Assembly: GCA_015499995.1 (NCBI GenBank)
Contig: JADNRV010000029.1
Span: 1-64,000, forward strand
Source of the DNA: Flammula alnicola
Taxonomy: Eukaryota; Basidiomycota; Agaricomycetes; Agaricales; Strophariaceae
Length of the DNA stretch: 64,000 nt
Direction: 5' to 3'
Shown: positions 9,801 to 21,607 of the stretch, piece by piece
Numbering within the stretch: the first letter of the stretch is position 1
How the letters are laid out: every line of letters starts with the position of its first letter
Notes under the pieces: model-generated
What the model was told of the DNA's origin: nothing
What the model saw: the letters and a program-made list of their open reading frames with translations, nothing else
Databases searched by the model: none
Made by a program: the position numbers and the translations under genes

Positions 9801-12778
9801 GAAGCCTCCCGGTCTCGGTCTTCTCGTCCTCGTTTGTGCGGTCCGTCGGTCTGCGTCGCGGCTGCGTTACCACCCTCCTGGATCACCACCTTCTCACCAC
9901 GCCGCCCCTCCGCACCGACGCCGACACCCGCACCCACACCTCCACCTCCACCCCACTCCGCCCACATCCGCTCCACCTCGCGCACATCCACAAGACTCCT
10001 CGACACCCGGTGGGATTTGTAGAACGACGACACTGGACGTTGTGTGGTCGTATGGCCAGTATTAGCAGTAGTACCTAGGGCACCTGCACGCAAAGCAGCA
10101 CCGGCACCCGTAGGGACACCGATAGTCGCACCCATAGTCTGCATCGCAATAGCACCAGCGTTGAACGCGGCAGCCGTATTATTATTGGTATTGACCGCCC
10201 TCTGTGCATGTGAGGGACGGTGGTGCGCATAGGAATAGTTGGACGTGTATGAGGATTTGGAGCGGCCGAGGAGGGTGGGCGGAGGCAGAGGCGGTGCTAC
10301 TGGGGCCTGCGCCGACGACGAGGAGGAGGAGGAGGTGGTGGAGGAGGTGGTGGAGGAGGAAAAGGAGGAGGAGGGTACAGAGGAAGGATCCGAAGCAGAG
10401 GGATTCATGGAACCCGAGGTATCATTTTTGAGCGAAGCCAAATACGAAGGGAACAGATCCCCAGGGCGCGGGGTGCGCGCAGGCGACACCGCGCGCGGGG
10501 TGGGTGTGCCCTCCTTACTACTCGCCGCCGTCGTCGTCATCGTCATCGTCCTGGTCGAATTTGTCCTCGACGGTTTGTTCGACGCGGCGTGGTGGCCCGC
10601 CTGGGGCTGGAAATAATCCCCCGTCCCTAGCCCTAGAAAACCTCTACTCGCAGTAGCGACAGGCGTCCGCCCCGCGTCTTCCGTCACATACGCATTCGCA
10701 TTCGTCTCTTTGTCTTTGCCTTTACCCTTCGCCGTCCTCCTCAGACTCTTGTGCTGATCCCTATTGTGATCCCTGTGATCGCCGCCGCCAGTCCGCCCGT
10801 GGGCGTGGGCGTGGCTGTGGGTCAAGACAGGCTCCTCGCTCAGGAAGCTCAGATCCAGCTTGCCCAGCCCCAAGGTGGAGGACCCGAAGTCGATGCCGGG
10901 CAGCTGTGGCGCATACGAGGAGGAGGGTTTGTCGGGCAGTTGGGAACTGGATGCAGATGTATCAGATAGGGATGGCTTTGGTTTGTGCCCGCGCGAGGGC
11001 GACGGGTTACGCGATGCAGGTTGAGATCCCAGCGCGGTTTTGTATGATGAGGTGCGGGACGCGATGCTCCTTCTGTCGTCGTCTGAGGGGTTGTCGTTGT
11101 CGTTGTCGTCCGAGGTGTGCTCGTTGTCCGAGGTGGCTTCGTGGTGCTGATGGTGCTGGTGCTGCTGGGCGTGGTGCTGGTGCTGCCGATAACTCTGATC
11201 ATACGCCGAGCCCGTAAAAGACGAAGCGGACGACGCAAGGGTCTCGGAGCTCCGCTCGCTGCTGAAGCTCGACCGCGGGAGGTCTTCGTCCTCGAGCGGC
11301 GATGGGGTGTCTTCAGTGTCTCTTCTTCCAAGATGGTTATGGTCGTCATCGCCATCATCGTCGTCCAAATGCAACGCATGTTCCTCCTCCTCCTCCTCCT
11401 CTTCTTCCAGAATATCCCCGTGCTCATCCACGTCCACGACCTCCTCTCCCGCGCGACCGGCGCCCTGCAAAGGCAGCGCAGGCATGCCACTCAACCTATT
11501 CTTCCTATTCCTCCGTCTCCTGTCCTCCTCCGTCTCCTCCGCCTCCGTGCCCGCACTGGCACCTGCACCTGCACCTGCACCTGCACCCCCACCCACACGA
11601 CCTCCAACAGCACCCCCAGCACCGATCAACGGCGACGGCAAATTCAAAATAGGCAATGGCGGCGGACGAAGAATAACAGAAGGCGACAACCGCGCGGGGC
11701 TGTTCTTGTAAAAGCTCAAGCTGAAGCGGTGGTTCGGCGGGGGCAGTGTGAGTCTGGGCGGCGGGGGCGCTGCGGAGCCTTCCGAGGCGGATACTACTAT
11801 TCTCGGGGGTGCGGCGCCCGGTGGGAGAGGCGCTAGATGCGAAGAGGAATTGGTAGAGGTAGAAGGAACGGCCGACGCCGACACAGAGATGTGCATGGGC
11901 AGTGGGGGTGAAACAGAGGATGGCAACGGCGGAATCGGGCGAGATGGTGGCGGGTGGTGATCTGATCGTGATCGACCCTGTGTCGTCATATTGCTCACTC
12001 TGGGCGTCGGTATCACCTCCTCGGGCGACCCTTCCTCCTCATCCTCATCGTCCTCCTCGCCCTCCTCTCTGCCGCCTACTTCATCCTCGTCGTCCTTCGC
12101 CCCCAACAAATGCGGTTGCGACATGTACGGCTTCACTGCCCCGCCCATACTGCTCCCGCTCCCACTGCCGCTCGAGCTGCTCCGTGTCGACGGCATATAT
12201 CCATACGGGCCTGCATTCGGTGTATAAGGTGAATCCAGTGAGCTTCTTATGGGTTGCGAATACCCGTTGGCGGTGGTGTGGGTCGTGGATTGCGTTCGTC
12301 TGTGCTGCGTAGGCGTCACAGTGTTATTGGTGTTAGTAGTAGTAGCATCGCCCTTCCTCGAAGTCGGAATGCGCATGATGTCCTTGAGTGATGTTATCCT
12401 CTGCGAGATCTTGCTTGCTCGGGGCTGGTCGAGGGTCCAAGAGATAAAAGAACAAAAGACAACAGAGTGGTTAGTAAAGCGCTCATAAGCTATGAAAGGT
12501 GAAAGAAAGACAAAAAAGATCCTGTCGTCGTCCGCCCATCCAAGTCATGCCCATCACCTACATCAACGTTGACGACACGACACGACATGACACAAGACGC
12601 CAACAACTCGAGCCCATCCCACCCCAAAAACGTGTACTCATCTCCTCGTTTCTCCGCTCAAAAAGCCCAACAGCATCCATGCATCACCCAAAAGACCCAA
12701 AGACAAAAGCATCCAAAGAAAACCCACCTTTGGCCTCGTCGCACTCTCCTCCACCAGCGGTCGTCTCGCATAATACAT
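6875..12778 (-). CDS. Very large PH-domain protein with a split PH domain and low-complexity regions
   Basis: Model: exons 12778-12728, 12424-7427, 7215-7142 and 7052-6875, all in phase, giving 1,766 residues. The start [17 protein letters not shown] joins [13 protein letters not shown] across a 303-base intron. The bulk is disordered Ser/Thr/Gly/Pro/His-rich sequence with acidic runs. Near residue 1135, [20 protein letters not shown]...[19 protein letters not shown] is the first half of a PH domain. The second half, [18 protein letters not shown]...[16 protein letters not shown], comes only about 450 residues later and straddles an intron. The basic C-terminus is [20 protein letters not shown] domains bind phosphoinositides or protein partners, so a membrane-associated or signalling scaffold is likely; the exact role is unknown. 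GC-rich codon bias gives long antisense open frames that I discount. Extra small introns cannot be excluded. Confidence 0.75.
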
Positions 12779-14466
12779 AGATGGTGGTACCTCCATCTCA
12801 AGCTCTTTTGTCCCTTCACGTTCGCTATATCACTACGTCTCGTTTTCCGTGGTCTCCGATCTCCGTCTCGCGTCCGTGGTGATGAAACCCAAGCGCAAGC
12901 GCAAACGCAAAGAAGTATGCAGTACCACTGCCGATACTACTCAAGCGAGCGCAGCCGGATCTACCTGAAAGCCCAGGCCCAAGCCCAACTTGCGGCCTTG
13001 CTCCGACGAGTCCAAGTCCAAGTCGACGGCAAAGATTACAGAGGGTGGGGTACCGCGGACCGCAAGCACGAATTAATAGAGAAGACACTTGGGAGGTCGA
13101 AGCGAGGTAGGTGGTAATGGAAAGGAAGCGGAGGGTGTTGGGTTGGGCCGTTCAAACCCAAAGCTTCGAATCGAGCGTGCCGGCGGGGGCGTGTACCGAA
13201 CGAACCCAATCCTGAGCCTTGCTTGCTTGAACAAGTCGCTTGAGTCCGTGTGAGACCTGTTCACGGTCCGAATCAATCGCAAGCGAGGATGGACGGACGA
13301 TAAGATGAGTACCTGTATGTGTGGAATTGGGAAAGGAAGACAAGAACGCTTTCGTGGTAAGAACTTGCGAGATTCGCTACTCTAGAGGAGTGCAGCCCCG
13401 TCAGAGCTCCGAGTCGTCAGAGACAATGTGCAAGATGGATCCGGTGGAGCGAGCTCACACACAGCCATGCATGCAGCCCGGCTCTGAATCAACGTTGGCG
13501 GCTTGAGCTATAAAAAGAACTTCTACTAAAGACCCAACTAAAAAAGAGCCAAACCAAACCCTCGGCGGACCCAACGCGGCGCAGTAATCCAAGTCTAGAG
13601 GTGAATACTAATAGGCGAATTCAATGAGGCCTAAACGCATTCGAAGGATTGGAAGAAGAAAAACAGAATTGAAGAGAGACACCAGTACAATGTGCCGGCG
13701 CAGTCAGTCGGAACGGCGGCGATCGAGCGATGCATAGACATCTATAGACATACAGTCGGCATTCAAAAGTAATGCAAAGGACACCCAAGCAGCGCTGAGC
13801 GCTCCGTCGGCGCTCCGCTACCCCCGGATCCACACCTCAAACATTTAAAGAACGCTACACTGCGCCTGCGGCTTCAGCCGCAAGCGTGTCTGCAATTATT
13901 GTACGACGCAGTCATACCTCACCGACTGGATGGGCATTGGGGAGCTTGCTAAATCCTAGCACAAGCGCAAGGCCTTATTCCCACGGGGTGACAAAAGCTT
14001 TCAAACCAAACTTCTACAAATTGGCAGTCAATCGGTCTTAGCTAGATAAAAGGGGGAGCAAGCTCCATTGTTGCGTTACCGGACTCCCGCCATCGGCCGG
14101 GAGTTTCCGGTCACGACGTCCAGATGAGCAGAGTGAAACATTTCCTCTCTGCTCTCGTCAGCATCATCGACATTGCGCTCGTCCATCCTCGCCGTCTGTT
14201 CCTCGCTAACCTTACTGTATCTATTCTTTGATTCTTTGGTTTTTCATCATGGTCAACATCCACGCTTTCGAAGTGAGCCGCGTCCCGCGTCAGCTTCGCT
14301 GACCAATCCCCAACCTTCACAGCTCATGTGCCTTTTCCCTCTAGCCTTCCCTCTTTCACCACGTCGACGAATCTGGACCAATAAACCATAAACGTTGCAC
14401 GGCGCATGCTGCCCGCGTGGGTCCCCGTCGAATCGAATGGAACATTGATGTATCTCAGGTGGCCGC
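12779..14466. other. Long GC-rich upstream region of the PH gene
   Basis: About 1.7 kb with pyrimidine-rich tracts and only short open frames, none recognisable. It probably holds the promoter and 5' untranslated region of the PH-domain gene, which reads leftward from 12778. Confidence 0.35.
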
Positions 14467-14853
14467 GTGCCCCGGGTGACGTCGGTTACATCACGTGACT
14501 CCTGGACACCCGCGTTTTTGGCGCGGCCGTTACGCGTCCGTCACTCGCGCGTCACGCTCTGGGCACCCCATCCCACCTGCCCTGCTTGTAGTCCTTTTCT
14601 CTTCAGATTCTTCTCTTCTTCTTCTCTTATTTTCTATCCCTTATTTTCTATCCAATATTTGTATCTTACTGGTCTTCTTCCCTTCTTTTCCGACCCTATA
14701 TGTGTAGTATCATTAGTTGCATGTGTAGGATCATTTGTTGCGGGTAATAGTACACAGATATCAATTATCTACAGAGTTACAGAACTTGGCACACTGAAAT
14801 GCGCCAGGAATGAGGGAATGAGGTCATGGTTCTACGTAGCTGCCCATGGTGCT

Positions 14854-14883
14854 CGTGCAATGCGGTGCGAGAACACAACGACA
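14854..14883 (+). repeat. 30 bp direct repeat, copy 1
   Basis: Starts CGTGCAATGCGGTGCGAGAA. It is identical over 30 bases to 15373-15402, with starts 519 bases apart. Confidence 0.85.
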
Positions 14884-15372
14884 CGACATGGTGCTGCAGT
14901 TGGAGGGCCTTCCAGCCATTCCTCGTTCCGCGGTTCGCCTCCTCCTCAACAGCCGCCGCCGCCGCCACCCATGCATCATGAGCAACCAAGCCGTCGGTAC
15001 GATCCTCGTCATGATGCGCGTGATTCTCGTGATTTCTCGTGATTATGAACGGGAGCGCAATGAAAGCCACAGCTACCCGGTTTCACCTGAGGGCATGCGC
15101 GCTCGTAACCAGCCTCCTCATATCGTCGTCGGCAGCAACAGGACTTCGGAGAGTCCACATGCAACGCCCATTCTGGACAACAAGAATCGTCGTCGCGCTA
15201 AGGAGAGGGACGACATACCTCCTCAGGCGCAGCAAGCTCCTCCCCAGCAGCAACATCCACTTCCGCCGCAGTTCTCTCCTCCTCATGCGACGACGTCTTC
15301 GATGCAGGAGCCTGCACCCAAGAAGGAGCGGCGAAAGAGGCTCAATGGCAAGAGGAAAGACGAAGAGTCGTG

Positions 15373-15402
15373 CGTGCAATGCGGTGCGAGAACACAACGA
15401 CA
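15373..15402 (+). repeat. 30 bp direct repeat, copy 2
   Basis: Identical to 14854-14883. Its end overlaps the first hairpin arm at 15401. Confidence 0.85.
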
Positions 15403-15428
15403 AGACACTCGACAAGACGAGTGTCTTG
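15401..15428. repeat. Hairpin with 11 bp arms
   Basis: CAAGACACTCG, a 6-base spacer, then CGAGTGTCTTG: a perfect inverted repeat. Confidence 0.85.
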
Positions 15429-15479
15429 CCGTGTGCTCTCTGATGCATGCAACGAGGGTAAGATGAGACGAGCAACATA

Positions 15480-15515
15480 GTAACGAGGGAAGGACATGTG
15501 TCCTTCCCTCGTTAC
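15480..15515. repeat. Perfect inverted repeat with 17 bp arms
   Basis: GTAACGAGGGAAGGACA, spacer TG, then its exact reverse complement. Weaker pairing (GAGGGTAAGATGAGAC against GTCTCATCTCACCCTC) extends the stem outward with a small bulge. Confidence 0.9.
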
Positions 15516-15612
15516 TTGTCTCATCTCACCCTCCTTAGCCATATCTCGTCTCGCCCTCCGTAGCCACATCTCATCTCGCCTTCTCTCGTCTCGCCCTCCG
15601 CAGCCACGTCAC
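15516..15612 (+). repeat. Short tandem repeat, CTCGTCTCGCCCTCCGYAGCCAC units
   Basis: Two to three imperfect copies of TCTCGTCTCGCCCTCCG followed by TAGCCACATC or CAGCCACGTC, directly after the large hairpin. Confidence 0.7.
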
Positions 15613-16634
15613 AGTGATTGGTAGGTGATGGCGTGGGTCTGCGCTTGCGGTCGTTGATTGCGAGGGTTCTTGGGGTGTGCGTAGTGAGGCGAAACGCAAC
15701 GGAGAGGGGCAAGGTGTGGGATCTGCGTGAATCAGGTGGAGTTAGCATCGTCGTCGGCAACACGACTCGTAACCACACAGGCCTCCCGCTTCACGGGTCC
15801 CCCTGTATTTCTCCCCCCTCTCCTTCATCCATGCCTCAAAAATAGCCGGCCTACATCCCTCATTCGAGGGGAGGGGCACACGGCCACAGTTCGTGTGTTT
15901 TGAGTAGGGAATGCCTATGTAAAAAGTCATTACATGTTAGTAAAAATGTATTAGATAAGTTGAATATTACATTACTTACCTTTTTGCATTAGTTTTTTTT
16001 TGGGGAGCGGGTGGTGCGATGAGCGGAGATGGGCGTCGAGAACAGAGATTAACCATGTTCGATAACAGTTGATGTGGTCAAGCGGAGTCTGAAATCTCGG
16101 GCCGTCTTTCCCTGACGATGTCCTGGGTGCCGTGAACACACTAGTTATTGAAGGTTATTGACGTAGGTATTAAGAAACACATAGAAATTTATCTTAATGT
16201 TGTATACTATTTTTTTCTATAATGAAAACTCAAGCTTTGTAGGTTCATGGCCCGTAAATTGTGAGACCGGGGCCATCATTATGGAAAATGGAAAAATCCC
16301 CGATTGGGGCCATGCATGGCTAAAGGCCCGACCGGGGGTTGAGAAACCGGACTTCACTGGTGGATTGTGTATTCAACTGGGTACGTGCCCGACCCTCGAA
16401 CGGGGGGTAACCGGCGGGGTGCCCAGAGCCAAGGTGGACCCGGTAGTATACTCTATGTACTGATGATGGTAATTAGGGAGGCAACTTGCAAGTACATAAG
16501 TATTACTGCCCAGCTGCACATTTATTCCCGCTTCTAATCTCTCTCCTCTTCCTCTCCAACAGCCATCTGCTCAATTTCACGAACGATAAGAAGCTAAATC
16601 CCCTGGATTTACGAGAAAGCATTAGTATAGTGAT
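15613..16634. other. Intergenic region upstream of the dipeptidase gene
   Basis: No convincing gene. A short open frame at 16197-16463 has no recognisable motif. The last few hundred bases are the presumed promoter of the dipeptidase. Confidence 0.35.
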
Positions 16635-18574
16635 ATGCCGGCGCCCACAGAGTTCTTGAACTACATCGATAGTAACGCAGACGTCTTCATCAAACGTCTC
16701 GCCGACGCAGTTGCGATCCCATCGTAAATACGGCAATCTCGTTCCTTGGCTGCTACCGCTGACCCCCAGATCGTGCGTGCAATGGATTACTTAGAATCTC
16801 GGGAGATGCTGCTCATCGCAAGGACGTTCTTGCCATGGCGGATTGGTTGAACGGACAATTAAAGCAGATCGGTGTCGCTACGCAATTGGTCGACCTCGGG
16901 AGACATACTATGGATGGGGAGGATCTGCCTCTACCCCCAGCTATCCTTGGTCGAATTGGAGACGACAGGAGTAAGAAGACGGTTCTTATTTACGGCCACT
17001 TCGATGTGCAACCGGTGTGTTCGACTCGGATATCATTCATTCAATGTGGTTCGACGCTGACCGGATAAATTGTGCAGGCAAGCAAGGCAGATGGATGGAA
17101 TACCGACCCCTTCGCACTGACTGTCGACGAGAAGACAGGACAGCTCTTCGGTCGCGGGAGCTCAGATGATAAAGGGCCCATTCTGGGATGGCTCAACGTC
17201 GTGCAATATCACCATGAGAATAGGCTTCCTCTGCCCGTCAATATCAGGTTTTGCCTCGAGGGCATGGAGGAAAGCGGCAGCGACGGCCTCGACGACCTCG
17301 TCCGCCGCGAGTCCGTCAAGGGTGGATACTTTGACGGCGTGGACTGCGTATGCATTGTGGGTACCATTCAGTATTTCCTTCTACCATCCCAATGCTCCAT
17401 AGTTACGACTCGAGACTCTACTAGTCTGACAGCTACTGGCTCAACACCCGCACCCCCGCCCTCACCTACGGTTTGCGCGGTATATCATACTACAAAGTCA
17501 CCATATCCGGCCCGCCTCGGGATCTTCATTCCGGTGCCTTTGGCCGCACCGTCCACGAGCCCATGACGGATCTGATCAGCCTCCTCAGCACACTCGTCAG
17601 CCCACAAGGCGACATCCTCATCAAAGGCGTCGACGATATGATCGCCGCCGCAGACGAGGAAGAGAGGTACGTCTTCAAGTTTATCAGACTGCCTCGAGTC
17701 TTTCAATTGGATTGACGTACTACGGGTCCTTGAAGAGCGATTTATGCCGGCCTCGATTACTCGATTGACGATATTGAGGAAGCAGCAGGCGCAGCCATCG
17801 CGCTGTCCGCTGACAAGGTTGCTGTGCTGATGGGTCGCATGCGTTTGCCCAGCTTGTCCATCCACGACATCGAGGGCGGCGCAAGTGCCAAGACCGTCAT
17901 CCCCGCTAAGGTTTCCGGAAAGTTCAGCATTCGGTGAGCGAGATACTTAACTTGATGATTATATATTGACCACAACCCATGCACAGCCTCGTACCCCCTC
18001 AGACACCAGATTCCGTGCGTCCTTTGGTGCTCGCGCATCTGGAGAAGGCATTTGCGGGTCTTGGCAGCAAGAACAAACTGACGGTAGAAAATCGGCATGG
18101 CGCCAAACCCTGGGTGACTGACCACCGCCACTGGAACTTCGAGGCTGCCAAGAAAGCCACCAAAGTCTGTTGATTCCCTTCTGTGTTAGTAACTTGAGAG
18201 GAAGAATGCTGATATACATTGGTCTTCAATAGGCGGTGTATGGCCAGGACCCTGATCTGATGCGTGAAGGCGGCTCGATCCCTGTAACGCTGACCTTCGC
18301 GGAGTCGTTGGGAGTCAATGTTCTGTTGCTTCCGATGGGACGAGCCGACGATGGTGCCCAGTATGTGTAAAATCTACGTTGCTTCCCCGTGCCAGGATCT
18401 AATGCAGTACGACCTTTTAGCTCAACGAACGAGAAACTCGACAAGTCAAACTTCCTTCAAGGGGTAAGTCTCGGCGACCACTGTTTCCTTGCAAAGGTGT
18501 CAGTTACTGACAACCGGCGATAGTCTAAACTCTTGGGGACATACCTTTACGAGCTAGGTGCCATCCAGAAATGA
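16635..18574 (+). CDS. DUG1: Cys-Gly metallodipeptidase / M20 family carboxypeptidase (Dug1/CNDP type)
   Basis: Nine exons join in phase: 16635-16723, 16795-17014, 17078-17356, 17425-17666, 17736-17933, 17987-18164, 18233-18360, 18421-18463, 18524-18574. The product is 475 residues, close to yeast Dug1 (about 480). It starts [19 protein letters not shown]20 signatures: [15 protein letters not shown] (zinc-ligand His and catalytic Asp), [10 protein letters not shown] (bridging Asp), EGMEESGS (general-base Glu and metal-ligand Glu), DLHSGAFGR (dimerisation-domain His), REGGSIPVT and DDGAHSTNEK (C-terminal metal His). The family cleaves Cys-Gly in cytosolic glutathione turnover and other dipeptides with Zn or Mn. 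All expected catalytic motifs are present and no frame break was found. The intron after the codon for Lys at 18164 uses a weak GTCTGT donor. Confidence 0.93.
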
Positions 18575-19592
18575 GCGCCAGTTGGACTATTTTTTGTGTT
18601 ATTTCGTCAGGACATCGGGTGAGGTGCATAAAACAGATGTGGTCACTTGTTCTGTTGTAAGTAAGAAAGGAGCAAAGTCAGTTTACACATAATTACACCC
18701 ATCCAGTTCTCTCAAAATACTATTGTGTAATCAGAGCCAACCATGGATAAAGTTGAATGTATAAAATCCGAGCCTAGTTCAAGTACGTTCAGGTCCAGTG
18801 GATCCATCTGAGCAACTTGAAGTCGCATTGAAAGGGGCATTTATGCACAGCGAAATTTTATTTACAACAAGCAATGCGCTGATGCTGATATCCAGGTTGA
18901 TGTTGATGTTGATGTGACCATATTCTCGAGACTGCGATGGGAGGGGTCTCTCAGAGACATACATGGCCTTGCAAATTTAAAGTAGTAAGCACACATTTAC
19001 CGAAAGGAATTGAACTCACTGCCTGCCAGTGGCGGAAAAAGAGAATGAACTGGACAGCAGAGAGACACACAAGAGAGAGACCGTCTCAGCCAACTTGTCC
19101 AGGACGCCGTTCAAGCGCTCATTGTTCAACACTGTAAACGCACCTACATTTGCATAACTCATTCCGAGCGAGCGTCTCACTCCGTTTAATATGTACTAGA
19201 TCTCGCGCACAAAATCGCATGCAAAAATGGAGCTAATATACTTATTTCCTTCGATTTCCCTTTTCTGTTTTGTTCTGCATTGGATTGGAATAGTAAAAGC
19301 ACGCGCCGTGGGCAATCATCAAAGCCGACGGCGCGTGGACGCCCATCGCAATCCCAGCATTGCTGGCTAGACCATGGCGTTATCTTAATATTGAGCATCG
19401 GTGTCTATCTGTGTAAGTAATTGAGCAAGCTGCAAATTTGCCACCAGGATCTGACATCTGACATTGGTCAATGAACAAGCTCTATTGGCGAAGGTCATAT
19501 GTGGCACTCGGTCAAGTGCATACCACAGATGAGGTCGATAGTCTGATGGATCATCGAGAGCGAGGGATCTCGTAATATAGATAATGGAGCAG
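18575..19592. other. Intergenic region, 3' of the dipeptidase
   Basis: AT-rich; only short uninformative open frames on both strands. No gene supported. Confidence 0.4.
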
Positions 19593-19672
19593 AAATGCTG
19601 ATGTTCAATTCGGCCGATGAGCGCCTATTTTCACCATCATTTGTTTCCGTGTCGGCATCTTCCGCAGAGACT
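19593..19672 (+). repeat. Dispersed ~110 bp repeat, copy B (internally shortened)
   Basis: AATGCTGATGTTCAA, then GATGAGCGCCTATTTTCACC and GTGTCGGCATCTTCCGCAGA. The GGCGCTGG arm is missing compared with copies A, C and D. Confidence 0.6.
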
Positions 19673-20008
19673 TTAGCAAGGCTGAAAAATCGACATATTG
19701 ATAGATCCTCTTGCTATGTAGGTTAATCCGCTGATCATGTTTTTACGGAAGTCATGAAAGGGGATGCTGATACGGATTTTCTTCATGGCCTCTGAATCAA
19801 GTCATCATGTTATACCAGTAACCAGCGTAGGGTCTAACGAGAGGCGAATTTGCGGGCAGCTTTGTATGAATTCAGTAATGTCAAACTAACGATCATTCCA
19901 GTCACACCGTGCTGCCTATCAACATCGAAACTCATTACATACGCAATCTCTGCAACTCGTTTCACGGTCCCAAATAATGTGCATCGCTGTGATAGAGCCT
20001 GATCCATT
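19673..20008. other. Intergenic region, 3' flank of the small secreted protein gene
   Basis: Nothing recognisable apart from the trailing edge of repeat copy B. Confidence 0.35.
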
Positions 20009-20293
20009 CTAGGCATTGTACTCGCAGCAGAGCGCGCGGGCGTATCCATAGGGGCAGCCATAGTAATGGTAGAATCCCTTTAGTGGGTAACTGCCTCGGG
20101 GACACATGGTGCTGCTAGGGAGGCCATGATGCAAGGGAAGACAATAGTAATAACTGCAGGCTTGGCTTCCAACGGGAGTATCTTGGATGTCGGCGTCCCC
20201 AATAGCCACGGGAATGTCTGTTATAGGGGATGAAAGTCCAGCGCCGCATGCTGCGAGAAGGACAAGAGCAGTAGTAAGTTTGGGAAGCATCAT
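20009..20293 (-). CDS. Small secreted cysteine-rich protein (94 aa)
   Basis: Single exon. I chose the ATG at 20293 because MMLPKLTTALVLLAACGAGLSS is a clear signal peptide; the open frame continues upstream to 20533 without such a leader. The mature part holds six cysteines in the pattern CSYYYC, MC, GC, LCC, and is rich in Tyr and Gly (LKGFYHYYGCPYGYARALCC). The size, secretion signal and even Cys count fit a fungal small secreted or effector-like protein, but no named family is recognised. It is the first of three secreted-protein genes on the same strand at 20-25 kb. Function is unknown and no toxin activity is claimed. Confidence 0.6.
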   Translation of the reverse strand: MMLPKLTTALVLLAACGAGLSSPITDIPVAIGDADIQDTPVGSQACSYYYCLPLHHGLPSSTMCPRGSYPLKGFYHYYGCPYGYARALCCEYNA

Positions 20294-21607
20294 CTTGTAA
20301 CTTGTAAGTTGATTTGCATGAATTGAAATTTGGGTTAACTGTTCGAGCAGAAAATGAGAACGGGTGACTCTACCAAGAAACGTCTTAGCCCTAGTGTTAA
20401 AATAATGAGAAATGCTATCATTAGAGTACGAAAGAAGGAACCTTACTTGGGTTAGGGGTTCTTTGGCTGAATAGACCAGGATTCGAGTTACTGGGATATT
20501 TATACTCAGAACTCGTGTTCTCGATGTCAACATGCCAATCGAGATATCTGTCGTAGGTGCCCAAACACAGGTTGCATAGTAGTCGACAGACGTAGCGATG
20601 AATTGATTCTTCCATACTGTTTATGCGGTCCAGACATCCATTTTGAAAAGGGTTCCAAAGAGGTTTGAATGCTTAATGTGCTGCGCGCTCCGACAGGCAG
20701 CATTGAATTCTATCGTCAATGAGGGCAGTTTGAATTTCTGCACTATTTTTTCTATCTATATCTGAATTGGAGAGAATGCCAAGTTATCAATCATAATGAC
20801 CACTGAAACTGTACCTCATCTACGGGAATTATATTAGACACAGGTACGAACTCAGGTTGCGTAAAACTTTGCTATTCAGTGACAGGTAAGATAGATTTGG
20901 AGCAAATAAACCGTTCAACGCCGTCTGTGTCAGGGTTCTTTCGCTCGGACATTGGGATTGACTACACCTCTTGTGAGGCATAATAGCGGCGTAACCCCAT
21001 TTCAAGTAGGCTATAATTTGGAAGATCCTCGGAAATTAGGTTTAGTGCGAGGAGGCTTCAAACATGTGTAAGTGAACTTGACCACGGGGTGAATGGTATA
21101 TCGACATCCAGATTAATGGCGAGATTGGTGTCAATTTTCATGACAGAGTATCGTGAGAGCTCGTTGAGACAAGGTGCTTGAAGCTTCGAAGATTGGTAAA
21201 ATTACATATGAGAGAGAGATGCCATTCCTCGGCTGATCGATATCGGGATGGTCTCGTGGACAATAATTTCTGTGTCTCCGTAAGTCTTCCATCCATAGAT
21301 GATCTTAGCGCGCGGTATTAGATAACTCCTGGAATAGAAACCACGTCAACGGAAGTAGGAGCGCGCCCTATACACCCTATCACATTGTCAAGAAGTTAAG
21401 TCAACCGGGCATGTCACGAGCAGACCCGGAGTTCGTTAAGTATCACTTTCCATAGCGCAATTGAGTAAAGCGTTGGAGAAAGGAATGAGATCTTAGAGCA
21501 AGAGAATTGATTATACATTGGAAAGATAAGCAAGAAGACATGTCGCGTAATCAATTTTCGTATAGAAGTGGATAAGTTCAACACATCACCAGCGAGGGTG
21601 GACAATT
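20294..21607. other. Intergenic region between the small secreted protein and LPMO genes
   Basis: No open frame with recognisable content. It includes the presumed promoter of the small secreted protein gene (with TATTTATA-like sequence near 20500) and the 3' end of the LPMO transcript. Confidence 0.35.

Larger units (their letters stand above)
14800..15470 (+). pseudogene. Possible degenerate coding fragment, Pro/Gln-rich and basic
   Basis: Two overlapping plus frames look protein-like: SSHSSFRGSPPPQQPPPP...YDPRHDARDSRDFS, then, one base out of frame at about 15040, RDYERERNESHSYPVSPEG and onward to APKKERRKRLNGKRKDEE and SCVQCGARTQ. The basic stretch followed by CxxCGA recalls the start of a GATA-type zinc finger, but the remaining finger (WRRGP, LCNACG) is missing. 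The same peptide VQCGARTQR is encoded again at 14854, in a 30 bp direct repeat. I read this as a broken, partly duplicated remnant; it could also be chance low-complexity sequence. The GATA link is inference. Confidence 0.3.

Noticed and set aside
11117..11836. 239-residue plus-strand open frame
   Set aside because: Also an antisense shadow of the PH gene, with runs caused by repeated codons.
15372..15402. GATA zinc finger
   Set aside because: Only CVQCGART is present; the WRRGP and LCNACG parts are missing, so no functional finger is claimed.
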